Shown: one piece after another, positions 42,882 through 50,642 of the stretch
How positions within the stretch are numbered: position 1 is the first letter of the stretch
How the letters are laid out: each line of letters opens with the position of its first letter
NCBI GenBank assembly: GCA_024400635.1
Contig: JAKSMI010000002.1
Location: 184,305 to 248,304, forward strand
Length of the DNA: 64,000 bases
DNA from: Bacteroidales bacterium
GTDB taxonomy: Bacteria > Bacteroidota > Bacteroidia > Bacteroidales > WCHB1-69
Reading direction: 5' to 3'
Translations under genes and position numbers: made by a program
The notes under the pieces: generated by a model
Databases searched by the model: none
Seen by the model: the letters and a program-made list of their open reading frames with translations, nothing else
What the model was told of the DNA's origin: nothing

Positions 42882-43287
42882 GAGAGGTTTTAGCTCCTTT
42901 TTCAGGAATTGACAGATTTAAGTCAACCAGCCATTTATGCCCTTTTTTAACCAATTTAATAGTGTTGTTGTTGGTATGTAATGGAGATTTTGATTCAAAG
43001 TTTACTGTTGCTGTGTCCCCTTCTATGACAATGTTTTGAATGGTGTTGGTGACAGGAAGATTCCTTTGGATTTCATTTTCTGGAATCATTTTAAGAAAAT
43101 TTTCCATTATAGTGATTTTTGAATTGGATTCTTCCGTAATGAAATCACGAGCTTCATCAAAACGGAAATTACCTGCGGCATCTAAATATTGTTGAGCGCA
43201 GTCTCTGACTTTAGATTCATTTCCACCACAAGACCAAAGAAATCCGCTAAGCGTGAAAAATGCTAATAATATGATGGTTTTTTTCAT
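42865..43287 (-). CDS. DUF4878-like lipoprotein
   Basis: 140 aa from the ATG at 43287 (KKTIILLAFFTLSGFLWSCGG, lipidated Cys). The mature domain, about 115 residues, is a cystatin/NTF2-like alpha+beta fold (CAQQYLDAAGNFRFDEARDF, then GDTATVNFES and KKGHKWLVDLNLS), the pattern of DUF4878 proteins. The frame can be extended to 43353, but that would place the signal peptide internally. Its last residues, QGRNL, are encoded by the right 36-bp repeat. Confidence 0.8.
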   Translation of the reverse strand: MKKTIILLAFFTLSGFLWSCGGNESKVRDCAQQYLDAAGNFRFDEARDFITEESNSKITIMENFLKMIPENEIQRNLPVTNTIQNIVIEGDTATVNFESKSPLHTNNNTIKLVKKGHKWLVDLNLSIPEKGAKTSQGRNL

Positions 43288-43301
43288 AGTCTTATTATTA
43301 A

Positions 43302-43331
43302 AAAGAGAGTTCTCGATTGAGAACTCTCTTT
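43302..43331 (-). terminator. 13-bp perfect hairpin between two co-directional lipoprotein genes
   Basis: Arms AAAGAGAGTTCTC / GAGAACTCTCTTT with a 4-nt loop, followed on the minus strand by TTTTTAATAAT. It lies 24 bp after the stop of the gene ending at 43356 and 14 bp before the ATG at 43287. It may terminate the upstream gene or sit in the leader of the downstream one. Confidence 0.75.
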
Positions 43332-43350
43332 CATATTTATCTAATAAAAG

Positions 43351-43358
43351 CAAAATTA
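43351..43358 (-). promoter_or_regulatory. Putative -7 box overlapping the upstream stop codon
   Basis: Reads TAATTTTG on the minus strand and covers the stop of the gene at 43356-44183. A transcript from here would carry the 43302-43331 hairpin in its leader. Confidence 0.4.
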
Positions 43359-44183
43359 TTTAATGTTAGCTTTTTTAATAGAAACGACGTTACCTTTAAG
43401 AGCTTTGTTAGCTTTAGCATGATTACCCTTTGCTCCAGTGTATTCAGTCAACTGAACATTGTTGTAAACGATAGTCATATTTTCGTAAACACTCGTTTCT
43501 TCCGCGAAATAAGCATAAATGTCAATCAAAGATGCATTCAAAGTGAAAGAAGCAATCATTGAAGTAGCATCAAAATTAACGTTAGACATAGTAATAGGAT
43601 CATTGTAATAAGAACTCAACCAAGCATAGTCACCAGTTGATACTTCTTCTCCATCTTCAGTTTCTAATGTGTAACCAGTTTCTTTATAATAATTGAGTTG
43701 GAAACCTTGTTCAGCATTAGCATCTAATTCTAAAATACCGTCGGTTGAAGGAAGGTAGTTGTCTTCTTCAATCCATAAATCGTATAAACATATATCAGAA
43801 TTATAATAAAGGTATTCATTATAATTAACAAAGCCAGGTTCCCAAGTATTACCCATGAAACTTACAGTAATACCTTCTTCACCATGTGGACCAGGACCTG
43901 CGTTTTCTGCGAATGTAGCAGTGTAAGTAGCATCAGCAGTAACGGTGATAGTACGAGGATTAGAGGTGTTACCATCAATCCACTGAACGAATTTGTAACC
44001 TTCCTTAGCAGTAGCTGTCAAAGTTGCGGTTGCGTTTTCAGCGTAAGTGCCGCCGCCGGTAACAGTACCCCAAGCGGTATTGTTAGAATTCACTGTGATT
44101 GTGTACTGTTTGTCTTTTTTGCAAGAAACGAACAGCATGCTGCAAGCCAAAATGGCTACGCCTAAAAATCTTAATGCTTTCAT
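43356..44183 (-). CDS. Lipoprotein with InlB-type beta repeat (paralogue B)
   Basis: 275 aa. Lipoprotein signal (FLGVAILACSMLFVSCKK), then the same ~70-residue InlB-type repeat as the gene at 42057-42755 and a longer C-terminal part (GITVSFMGNTWEP, NVNFDATSMIASFTLNASL, MTIVYNNVQLTEY). The tail is Lys-rich (KGNHAKANKALKGNVVSIKKANIK), unlike its paralogue. A consensus-quality promoter lies upstream and a strong hairpin downstream, so it is probably a well-expressed single gene. Confidence 0.82.
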   Translation of the reverse strand: MKALRFLGVAILACSMLFVSCKKDKQYTITVNSNNTAWGTVTGGGTYAENATATLTATAKEGYKFVQWIDGNTSNPRTITVTADATYTATFAENAGPGPHGEEGITVSFMGNTWEPGFVNYNEYLYYNSDICLYDLWIEEDNYLPSTDGILELDANAEQGFQLNYYKETGYTLETEDGEEVSTGDYAWLSSYYNDPITMSNVNFDATSMIASFTLNASLIDIYAYFAEETSVYENMTIVYNNVQLTEYTGAKGNHAKANKALKGNVVSIKKANIK

Positions 44184-44289
44184 TTGTTTGTTGTTTAAGT
44201 TAATAATTGGTTTGTTTTGTTTCTTTCTTTTTTGTTGTGGTAAAATGAAAATCTTTTTTATAAATTAATTCATTATACGAAAAACGCTG

Positions 44290-44321
44290 CAAATATACGA
44301 TTTATTTTTGACATCATCAAA
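44290..44321 (-). promoter_or_regulatory. Promoter of InlB-type lipoprotein gene B
   Basis: On the minus strand: TTTG (44321-44318), a 20-bp spacer, TATATTTG (44297-44290), a good match to the Bacteroidota TTTG-N19-TAnnTTTG consensus. It predicts a leader of about 100 nt. The paralogous gene has a related GCAATATACG sequence at 42811 with one T missing. Confidence 0.65.
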
Positions 44322-44351
44322 TTTTGATACTTTTTTTTGAAAAATAAACCG

Positions 44352-45977
44352 TTATTCGATAACAGGCCCAAAAGGAACGAGTTTTTTTCCTTCTTCGGTT
44401 TCGGTAAAATTATTGAAGTTTTTAATGAAAGAAGAAGCTAAGGTTTTAGCATTTTCCGCGTACGCGGCTTTGTCGCTCCAGCTGTTCATCGGATTCAAAA
44501 TGTTGTCGTCAACGCCGTTAATGTGTTTTGGAATGGAAAGGTTGAAAGGTTTCACAATTTCGGTTTCGCATCCGATAAGTTCGTCGTTGAGAATGGCTGA
44601 AATGATGGCACGTGTGGCTTTCAGAGAGATACGGTTGCCAACGCCGTAGCCACCACCAATCCAACCGGTGTTTACCAAATAGGCAGTAGCATTGTGTTCG
44701 GTAAGTTTCTTTGCCAGTTCTTCGGCGTATTTGGTAGGGTGAAGCAAAAGGAAAGCCGCACCGAAGCAAGACGAGAAGGTGGGTTGTGGAGTTACGACAC
44801 CAACTTCAGTACCGGCCAATTTGGCAGTATAACCACTCAGAAAATAATACATTGTTTGTTCGCGGTTCAAAACGGAAACCGGAGGCAGAACGCCAAAAGC
44901 GTCAGCTGACAAGAAGATGACTTTTTTGGGGTGTGTGCCGCGGGAAATCGGTTTCACAATATTGTCAATGTGATAGATGGGGTATGAAACGCGGGTGTTT
45001 TCAGTTTTGGCGGCGGAGCTGAAGTCGATGTTGCCTTCGCCGTCGATAACGAGATTTTCCAAAAGTGCGTCGCGTTTAATGGCATGGAAAATGTCGGGTT
45101 CTTTTTCTTCGCTGAGGTCGATGCATTTAGCATAGCAGCCGCCTTCGAAGTTGAAAACGCCGTTTTCGTCCCAGCCGTGTTCGTCATCACCGATAAGGGC
45201 GCGATTCGGGTCGGTGGAAAGGGTCGTTTTGCCAGTTCCTGAAAGACCAAAGAAAATGGCGGTGTCGCCTTTTTTGCCTTGGTTGGCGGAGCAGTGCATG
45301 GCAGCCATGCCGCGCAAAGGAAGGAAGTAGTTCATTACTGAAAAAATGCCTTTTTTCATTTCACCACCATACCAGGTGCCGCCAATCAAAGCCATTCTTT
45401 CAGTCAAATTGAAAGCAACGTAGTTTTCACTGTGCAAACCTTGTTCTTTCCAGTTGGGATTGGTGGTCTTACAACTGTTCAATACGACAAAGTCGGGTTC
45501 GAAGCCCACGAGTTCTTCTTCGCTGGGACGGATGAACATATTCTTTACGAAATGGGCCTGCCAGGCAACTTCGGTAACGAAGCGGATTTTTAGACGAGAA
45601 TTTTCATTAGCGCCGCAGTAACCGTCGGTAACATAGATGTTTTTGTTGCTCAATTGTTTCTGGCTCAGTTTCTTGAGGTGGTTCCAGATTTCGTGATTGA
45701 TGGGTTTGTTGTCAGATCCCTTTTTACCTTCGCCTGCCCACCAGATGTTGTTGCGGGTTTCATCATCCATGACGATGTATTTGTCTTTTGGCGAACGGCC
45801 GGTGAAAACGCCAGTGTCAACCGACAAAGCTCCGCTTTTTGTTTTGTAGGCCTTGTCATAACCGGTCAAAGAAGGATCGGTTTCGTGTTTGTACAATTCA
45901 TCATAAGAAATGTTATGATAAATCGTTTGTGGGTTTTCAATGCCGATTTTGGCTAATTGTTCCAATAAATTTTCCAT
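44352..45977 (-). CDS. pckA: Phosphoenolpyruvate carboxykinase (ATP)
   Basis: 541 aa from the ATG at 45977. Diagnostic motifs: [30 protein letters not shown], the P-loop [24 protein letters not shown] and [12 protein letters not shown]. It interconverts oxaloacetate and PEP with ADP/ATP. In fermentative Bacteroidota it usually runs toward oxaloacetate for succinate formation. A -7 box lies about 70 bp upstream; the gene is alone on its transcript. Confidence 0.95.
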   Translation of the reverse strand: MENLLEQLAKIGIENPQTIYHNISYDELYKHETDPSLTGYDKAYKTKSGALSVDTGVFTGRSPKDKYIVMDDETRNNIWWAGEGKKGSDNKPINHEIWNHLKKLSQKQLSNKNIYVTDGYCGANENSRLKIRFVTEVAWQAHFVKNMFIRPSEEELVGFEPDFVVLNSCKTTNPNWKEQGLHSENYVAFNLTERMALIGGTWYGGEMKKGIFSVMNYFLPLRGMAAMHCSANQGKKGDTAIFFGLSGTGKTTLSTDPNRALIGDDEHGWDENGVFNFEGGCYAKCIDLSEEKEPDIFHAIKRDALLENLVIDGEGNIDFSSAAKTENTRVSYPIYHIDNIVKPISRGTHPKKVIFLSADAFGVLPPVSVLNREQTMYYFLSGYTAKLAGTEVGVVTPQPTFSSCFGAAFLLLHPTKYAEELAKKLTEHNATAYLVNTGWIGGGYGVGNRISLKATRAIISAILNDELIGCETEIVKPFNLSIPKHINGVDDNILNPMNSWSDKAAYAENAKTLASSFIKNFNNFTETEEGKKLVPFGPVIE

Positions 45978-46044
45978 AAATGTATATTTTATTATATTGA
46001 TTATCAATGATATGTGTAAAAATACAGGTCTTTATAACCATTTG

Positions 46045-46052
46045 CAAAGGTA
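46045..46052 (-). promoter_or_regulatory. Putative -7 box for pckA
   Basis: Reads TACCTTTG on the minus strand (TAnnTTTG), giving a leader of about 65 nt before the ATG at 45977. Confidence 0.45.
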
Positions 46053-46102
46053 ATAAATTTTCTTAGAAGGGGAAGGCTCCCTCAGAAATGAAAATCTTTG
46101 TT

Positions 46103-46996
46103 TTAATCGCTTTCATTGTAGCCAAAACGTTTCATCAGCAAATCGTTGTTTCGCCAGTCTTTGAGTACTTTTACAGAAATGTCAAGGTAAATGTGTTTGC
46201 CTAAAAATTCCTCGATGGCGGTGCGAGCTTCGGTTCCCAATCGCTTGATGGCACTTCCTTTGCTGCCAATGATAATGGCTTTTTGAGTATCGCGTTCAAC
46301 GTACAATATCGTGCCAATGCGAATCAAATCTTCCTCTTCTTTGAAACTGTCGACAACAACTTCAACGCTGTAGGGAATTTCCTTTTTGTATAGCAACAAT
46401 AATTTTTCTCTGATGATTTCGGAAACGAAAAAGCGTGTGGGGCGGTCTGTTAGCTCATCTTTGGGGAAATAGGGTGGGGAAAATGGTAATTTTTCCTTAA
46501 TTTTATCAACCAGAACGGGAATGTTTTGATCGTCGCGAGCGGAAATTTCAACAACTTCAGATTTTGGAAGGAGCTGTTGCCAGTGTTTGCGAGTGCTGGC
46601 AATTTGTTCGGCGGAGGCTTTGTCAATTTTATTGATTACCAAAATGATGGGGATTTCCAAGGCATTCAGTTTTTCAATAATCTCCGCTTTGTATTGTGTT
46701 TCGCCGCACTCAACAAGGTAAAGGACAACGTCGGCATCTTTAAGCGATTCGTTGACAAAACGCATCATCATTTCCTGCATTTTGTAAGCAGGGGTCAGGA
46801 TGCCGGGCAAATCGGAATAGACAATCTGAAAATCTTCTCCATTGACAATGCCTTTGATTCGGTGACGTGTGGTTTGAGCCTTCGCCGTAATAATAGACAG
46901 ACTTTCACCGACCAGACGGTTCATTAACGTACTTTTGCCCACATTGGGGTTGCCTATCAAGTTTACAAATCCTGCACGATGGGTGATATTTTCCAT
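46103..46996 (-). CDS. era: GTPase Era
   Basis: 297 aa from the ATG at 46996 (MENITHRAGFVNLIGNPNVGKS). G1 at 15-22, switch region QTTRHRIKGI, G3 in YSDLPGIL (DxPG), G4 NKID, and a C-terminal KH domain with the GxxG-type loop IIGSKGSAIKRLG. It binds 16S rRNA during 30S assembly. It follows the LpxH-like gene by 13 bp on the same strand. Confidence 0.95.
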   Translation of the reverse strand: MENITHRAGFVNLIGNPNVGKSTLMNRLVGESLSIITAKAQTTRHRIKGIVNGEDFQIVYSDLPGILTPAYKMQEMMMRFVNESLKDADVVLYLVECGETQYKAEIIEKLNALEIPIILVINKIDKASAEQIASTRKHWQQLLPKSEVVEISARDDQNIPVLVDKIKEKLPFSPPYFPKDELTDRPTRFFVSEIIREKLLLLYKKEIPYSVEVVVDSFKEEEDLIRIGTILYVERDTQKAIIIGSKGSAIKRLGTEARTAIEEFLGKHIYLDISVKVLKDWRNNDLLMKRFGYNESD

Positions 46997-47009
46997 AAAT
47001 AAAATTTTT

Positions 47010-47825
47010 TCAATTGTTTGTGGGCCAGATTTCAATTCTTATTTCGCCATTGTTTTTGAATGTGAGATAACTGAAATGCCTAATCCAATCGCCAATATTG
47101 AAATAGGTGGCTTTCCCTTCGACATCTTTTTCTATGATTAAATGTCGATGACCATAAATGAAATAGTCGATTTGTTCATTTTGAACAATTCCTTTGCAGT
47201 ACTGAACCAGCATTTCCTTGTCGTCACCCAAATATTTCTCTTCTTCGATAGAGGTCATTGCGCGGCTTTTGCGGGAGAAGAAGCGGGCAATGGCAAAACT
47301 GTGTCGCGGATGCAGACATCCGTACAATTTTTGATTCGGGCGGAAGGCAAAGACTGCCTTGATGAATTTATATCCTGAATCCTTGGGCCCTAAACCATCG
47401 CCGTGTCCAACCATACAACGTTTTCCGTTAATGACAAAAGCCTGCTGTTGGCGGAAAACATGCGCCCCGATTTCTTTTGTAAAATAATCCTGAACCCACA
47501 TGTCATGGTTGCCGGTAAAGTAGTAAATGACGATGCCTTTGGCCTGAAGTTCATGAAGTTGTGCTAAAAGAAGGTAGTATCCGCGAGGCACAACATCTTT
47601 GTACTCAAACCAGTAGTCGAAAATATCCCCCAAAAGGAACAAATGGGTGCAATCGTTTTTGATGCTGTCCAACCATTTCACAATTTGGCATTCTCGCCAG
47701 CGACTTTCATCAGGATTTGGGACTCCCAAATGAAAATCGGAGGCAAAATAAGCGTTGCCATTGATGGTGATGGGGTTTTGAAAAACAGCGGCCATGTTGG
47801 AATTTCTATAAAATATTGATGTCAT
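47010..47825 (-). CDS. UDP-2,3-diacylglucosamine diphosphatase-like metallophosphoesterase
   Basis: 271 aa from the ATG at 47825; 47795 is also possible, while an in-frame ATG at 47849 lies inside the promoter palindrome and is unlikely. Calcineurin-type motifs are complete: FASDFHLG, LLGDIFDYW, TGNHDMW, VGHGDGLG and IYGHRHL. The pattern matches LpxH-type enzymes that release lipid X in lipid A synthesis. Its promoter is one half of a 32-bp palindrome shared with the divergent DUF4340 gene. Confidence 0.88.
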   Translation of the reverse strand: MTSIFYRNSNMAAVFQNPITINGNAYFASDFHLGVPNPDESRWRECQIVKWLDSIKNDCTHLFLLGDIFDYWFEYKDVVPRGYYLLLAQLHELQAKGIVIYYFTGNHDMWVQDYFTKEIGAHVFRQQQAFVINGKRCMVGHGDGLGPKDSGYKFIKAVFAFRPNQKLYGCLHPRHSFAIARFFSRKSRAMTSIEEEKYLGDDKEMLVQYCKGIVQNEQIDYFIYGHRHLIIEKDVEGKATYFNIGDWIRHFSYLTFKNNGEIRIEIWPTNN

Positions 47826-47835
47826 TAAATCATTG

Positions 47836-47867
47836 GCAAAAGTACGCAAATTTTTGCGTACTTTTGC
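47836..47867. promoter_or_regulatory. Perfect 32-bp palindrome with two opposed -7 boxes
   Basis: 15-bp arms GCAAAAGTACGCAAA / TTTGCGTACTTTTGC around a TT centre. Plus-strand TACTTTTG at 47859-47866 faces the DUF4340 gene (ATG 38 bp later). The mirror box on the minus strand (47844-47837) faces the LpxH-like gene (ATG 11 bp later). A dimeric regulator could control both. Confidence 0.65.
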
Positions 47868-47904
47868 ATTCGAAAATTATCTGTAAAAACGAATACGGTT
47901 AAAG

Positions 47905-48969
47905 ATGAAAAAAAATAAATTATACCTCATTATTGCAGCAGCACTCGTTGCCATTGCTGCAATTGTTGTTCTTTGGAAAACTGAAGTTTTTCAATCGAAA
48001 GACCATCTTTCGTACGAGGCTTTCGCAGTAAAAGATACCGCTTCCATTACAAAGGTATTTATGGCGGATATGCATGGCAATTATGTTCTCTTGCAACGCA
48101 AAGAAGGGGATTGGATGGTTTGTGACAGCATTCGGGTGATGAAATCCATCATGGAAGAATTTTTGACCACCATCAATAACATTTCCGTTAAGCAGGTGGT
48201 TCCCAAAGCCGGACAGAATGCCATCAACAAAGTGCTTTCTACTAGTGCTGTGAAAGTTGAAATTTATCAAAAAGCACCGAAATTCAAGATTTTCGGTATC
48301 GCATTTGGCCTAAAAGAACGTTTGACAAAGACTTACTACATGGGTCCTGCAACAATGGATAATCTCGCCAATTTTGCCCTTCTTGAAGGTTCAGATGATC
48401 CTTATATTGTTTATATTCCTGGCTTTCGAGGTTTCGCAACGCCCATTTATTCAACAAATTATGCAGATTGGATTAACCATGATATTTTCCAAACCAAAAT
48501 TACCAGAATCAAAGAAGCCGAATTTATCGATTACGAAAATCCTGCCGAATCCTTTAAAGTGGTAAAAACAGGAGCTCGCTTCTTTGATGTTTATAATTAC
48601 CAAGGTCAGAAGTTGCCAGCTTACGATACTCTGAAATTGATAGATATGCTTTCTGAATTCAGGGATAAGAATTTTGAAGATAAAATCATGAATTTCACAA
48701 CTGAAAGAATGGATTCCATCTTTCACGAAAATCTTTTCAAAACCATCATCATTACAGATGTCGAAGGACAAAAGACCAGCTTGGATTTTTGTCGTCAGAT
48801 GCTCAATGTGGAGTATGAAGATGGTACGTCAGAGCTTATTGCCAATGAAGATAATTGCTACGGATTTATCAATAAGCGTTATAACGAAATTTATCTGCTG
48901 CAGTTTTTCCATTTTGACAGACAGATTCAACCTTTGTCCTATTTTGCTCCGCAAATTTCCCAAAAATAG
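47905..48969 (+). CDS. DUF4340-like protein
   Basis: 354 aa. An N-terminal membrane anchor (KLYLIIAAALVAIAAIVVLW) is followed by a beta-rich extracytoplasmic part: VLLQRKEGDWMVCDSIRVMKS resembles the repeated core of DUF4340 proteins, and YMGPATMDNLANFALLEGSD follows. DUF4340 proteins often accompany gliding-type ABC systems, but none is adjacent here. The role is unknown. ribD follows after 4 bp. Confidence 0.8.
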   Translation: MKKNKLYLIIAAALVAIAAIVVLWKTEVFQSKDHLSYEAFAVKDTASITKVFMADMHGNYVLLQRKEGDWMVCDSIRVMKSIMEEFLTTINNISVKQVVPKAGQNAINKVLSTSAVKVEIYQKAPKFKIFGIAFGLKERLTKTYYMGPATMDNLANFALLEGSDDPYIVYIPGFRGFATPIYSTNYADWINHDIFQTKITRIKEAEFIDYENPAESFKVVKTGARFFDVYNYQGQKLPAYDTLKLIDMLSEFRDKNFEDKIMNFTTERMDSIFHENLFKTIIITDVEGQKTSLDFCRQMLNVEYEDGTSELIANEDNCYGFINKRYNEIYLLQFFHFDRQIQPLSYFAPQISQK

Positions 48970-48973
48970 ATAA

Positions 48974-49933
48974 ATGAGTGACGAAACCTATATGAGTCGC
49001 TGCCTGCAGTTGGCCTCCTTGGGTTTGGGGAGGGTTCAACCCAATCCGATGGTGGGTGCGGTCATCGTTTGTGAAGGCCGTGTTATTGGCGAAGGTTGGC
49101 ACAGACAATACGGGCAGGCTCATGCTGAAGTTAATGCGATTGCTTCGGTAAAGGATAAGTCTTTATTAACAAAATCAACATTATACGTTAATTTGGAACC
49201 TTGTTCCCATTTTGGTAAGACGCCGCCCTGTGTTGACGCTATTATTCGCTGTGGCATTCCACGTGTGGTGGTTGGTACGGTTGATAGTCATGACAAAGTG
49301 AACGGAACGGGTATCCAAAAATTGCAAAATGCAGGCGTTGAGGTCGTAGCCAATGTTTTACCACGGCAATGCCGTGAACTCAATCGGCGATTCTTCACTT
49401 TCCACGAACAGCACAGACCCTATATCATCCTAAAATGGGCGATGACCACTAATGGCTTTATGGATATTGACAGGAAAAAACAGCCGGCGTCTTCTTATTG
49501 GATTACCAATGAAGAACTTAAAACGATAAGTCATCAATGGCGAAGCGAAGAAGATGCCATCCTGATAGGTTATAATACTTTTGTCAATGATCATCCGCAA
49601 CTGACGACACGGAATTTTCCAGGGAAAAATCCGCACCGTTTTGTAATGAGTCGTGATGTAAATATTCAGATTCCGGATTTTCAGACCTTGACAGAAAATA
49701 TTGCTGAAGCGATGAATGTGCTTGCTGCTGATAAAATCCAGTCCGTAATTGTTGAAGGAGGACGAAAGACTTTGGAACGTTTTATTCGAGCTGGTATTTG
49801 GGATGAAGCACGTATTTTGATAGGTTCACAAAAATGGGATTCTGGAACTAAAGCTCCTGTGATTGATGGAGAAATCACTAATGAAATTATTGTAAATCAA
49901 AATATTATCCGTTATGTTCGACGACACTTATAA
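48974..49933 (+). CDS. ribD: Bifunctional riboflavin deaminase/reductase
   Basis: 319 aa. Deaminase domain: zinc ligands His50, Cys77 and Cys86 with catalytic Glu52 in HAEVNAI and PCSHFGKTPPCVDAI. Reductase domain: ILKWAMTTNGFMDI and SVIVEGGRKTLERFI. It performs two steps of riboflavin synthesis. The end overlaps the YigZ start by 20 bp. Confidence 0.94.
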   Translation: MSDETYMSRCLQLASLGLGRVQPNPMVGAVIVCEGRVIGEGWHRQYGQAHAEVNAIASVKDKSLLTKSTLYVNLEPCSHFGKTPPCVDAIIRCGIPRVVVGTVDSHDKVNGTGIQKLQNAGVEVVANVLPRQCRELNRRFFTFHEQHRPYIILKWAMTTNGFMDIDRKKQPASSYWITNEELKTISHQWRSEEDAILIGYNTFVNDHPQLTTRNFPGKNPHRFVMSRDVNIQIPDFQTLTENIAEAMNVLAADKIQSVIVEGGRKTLERFIRAGIWDEARILIGSQKWDSGTKAPVIDGEITNEIIVNQNIIRYVRRHL

Positions 49934-50534
49934 AACTATCGCCGGACCTTCGGAGGGCGTGTACCGTGAAAAAGGAAGCAAGTTCATTGCATTGGCTTTT
50001 CCCGTAGAAACGGAAGCCATGGTAAAAGAACATCTGGCGGAAATTCAGAAACAATATTTTGATGCACGACACCATTGTTATAGTTACATTTTAGGGCCCA
50101 ATAAAGACGCCTACCGATTGAATGACAACGGGGAGCCATCTGGGACGGCAGGTCGTCCTATCCATGGACAACTGATGTCTAAGGATCTTACCAATACTTT
50201 AGTCGTTGTGGTACGCTATTTTGGTGGTATTAAATTAGGCGTTAGCGGTCTTATCAATGCTTATAAAACAGCTGCAAAAGAAGCATTGGATGCTGCAACC
50301 ATCATTGAAAAAACAGTAGATGAACAATTTGACGTCAGTTTTGACTACAGCGTGATGAATGGTGTGATGCAGTTGCTTAAAGATCCTTATGTCAATATTT
50401 TATGTCAGGATTATAATGAAAATTATATTATAAAATTTAGGATTCGTCGGCGCGAAGCGGATAGAATCGTTATGGCCCTAAACAAAATCAATACGGTGCA
50501 AATCCGTGATCGAAGTGGTGTGTTGGTAAAATAG
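49914..50534 (+). CDS. YigZ/IMPACT-family protein
   Basis: 206 aa. The IMPACT N-terminal domain is recognisable: YREKGSKFIALAFPV, ARHHCYSYILG, DNGEPSGTAGRPIHGQL and VVVVRYFGGIKLGVSGLINAY. A small C-terminal ferredoxin-like domain follows. The function is unclear; family members have been linked to translation or proline-peptide processing. It overlaps ribD by 20 bp, so translation is likely coupled. Confidence 0.88.
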   Translation: MFDDTYKTIAGPSEGVYREKGSKFIALAFPVETEAMVKEHLAEIQKQYFDARHHCYSYILGPNKDAYRLNDNGEPSGTAGRPIHGQLMSKDLTNTLVVVVRYFGGIKLGVSGLINAYKTAAKEALDAATIIEKTVDEQFDVSFDYSVMNGVMQLLKDPYVNILCQDYNENYIIKFRIRRREADRIVMALNKINTVQIRDRSGVLVK

Positions 50535-50588
50535 GGCTTCAAAATTTCTTATTTTTTCCCCTTTTAGTCTTTGAATTAAAAAAAAATG

Positions 50589-50596
50589 TAACTTTG
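50589..50596 (+). promoter_or_regulatory. Putative -7 box for P5C dehydrogenase gene
   Basis: TAACTTTG fits TAnnTTTG, about 46 bp before the ATG at 50643. Confidence 0.45.
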
Positions 50597-50642
50597 CATT
50601 TCTTTTATTGATAATTCAAATTATTATTTAATTCAAATTATT

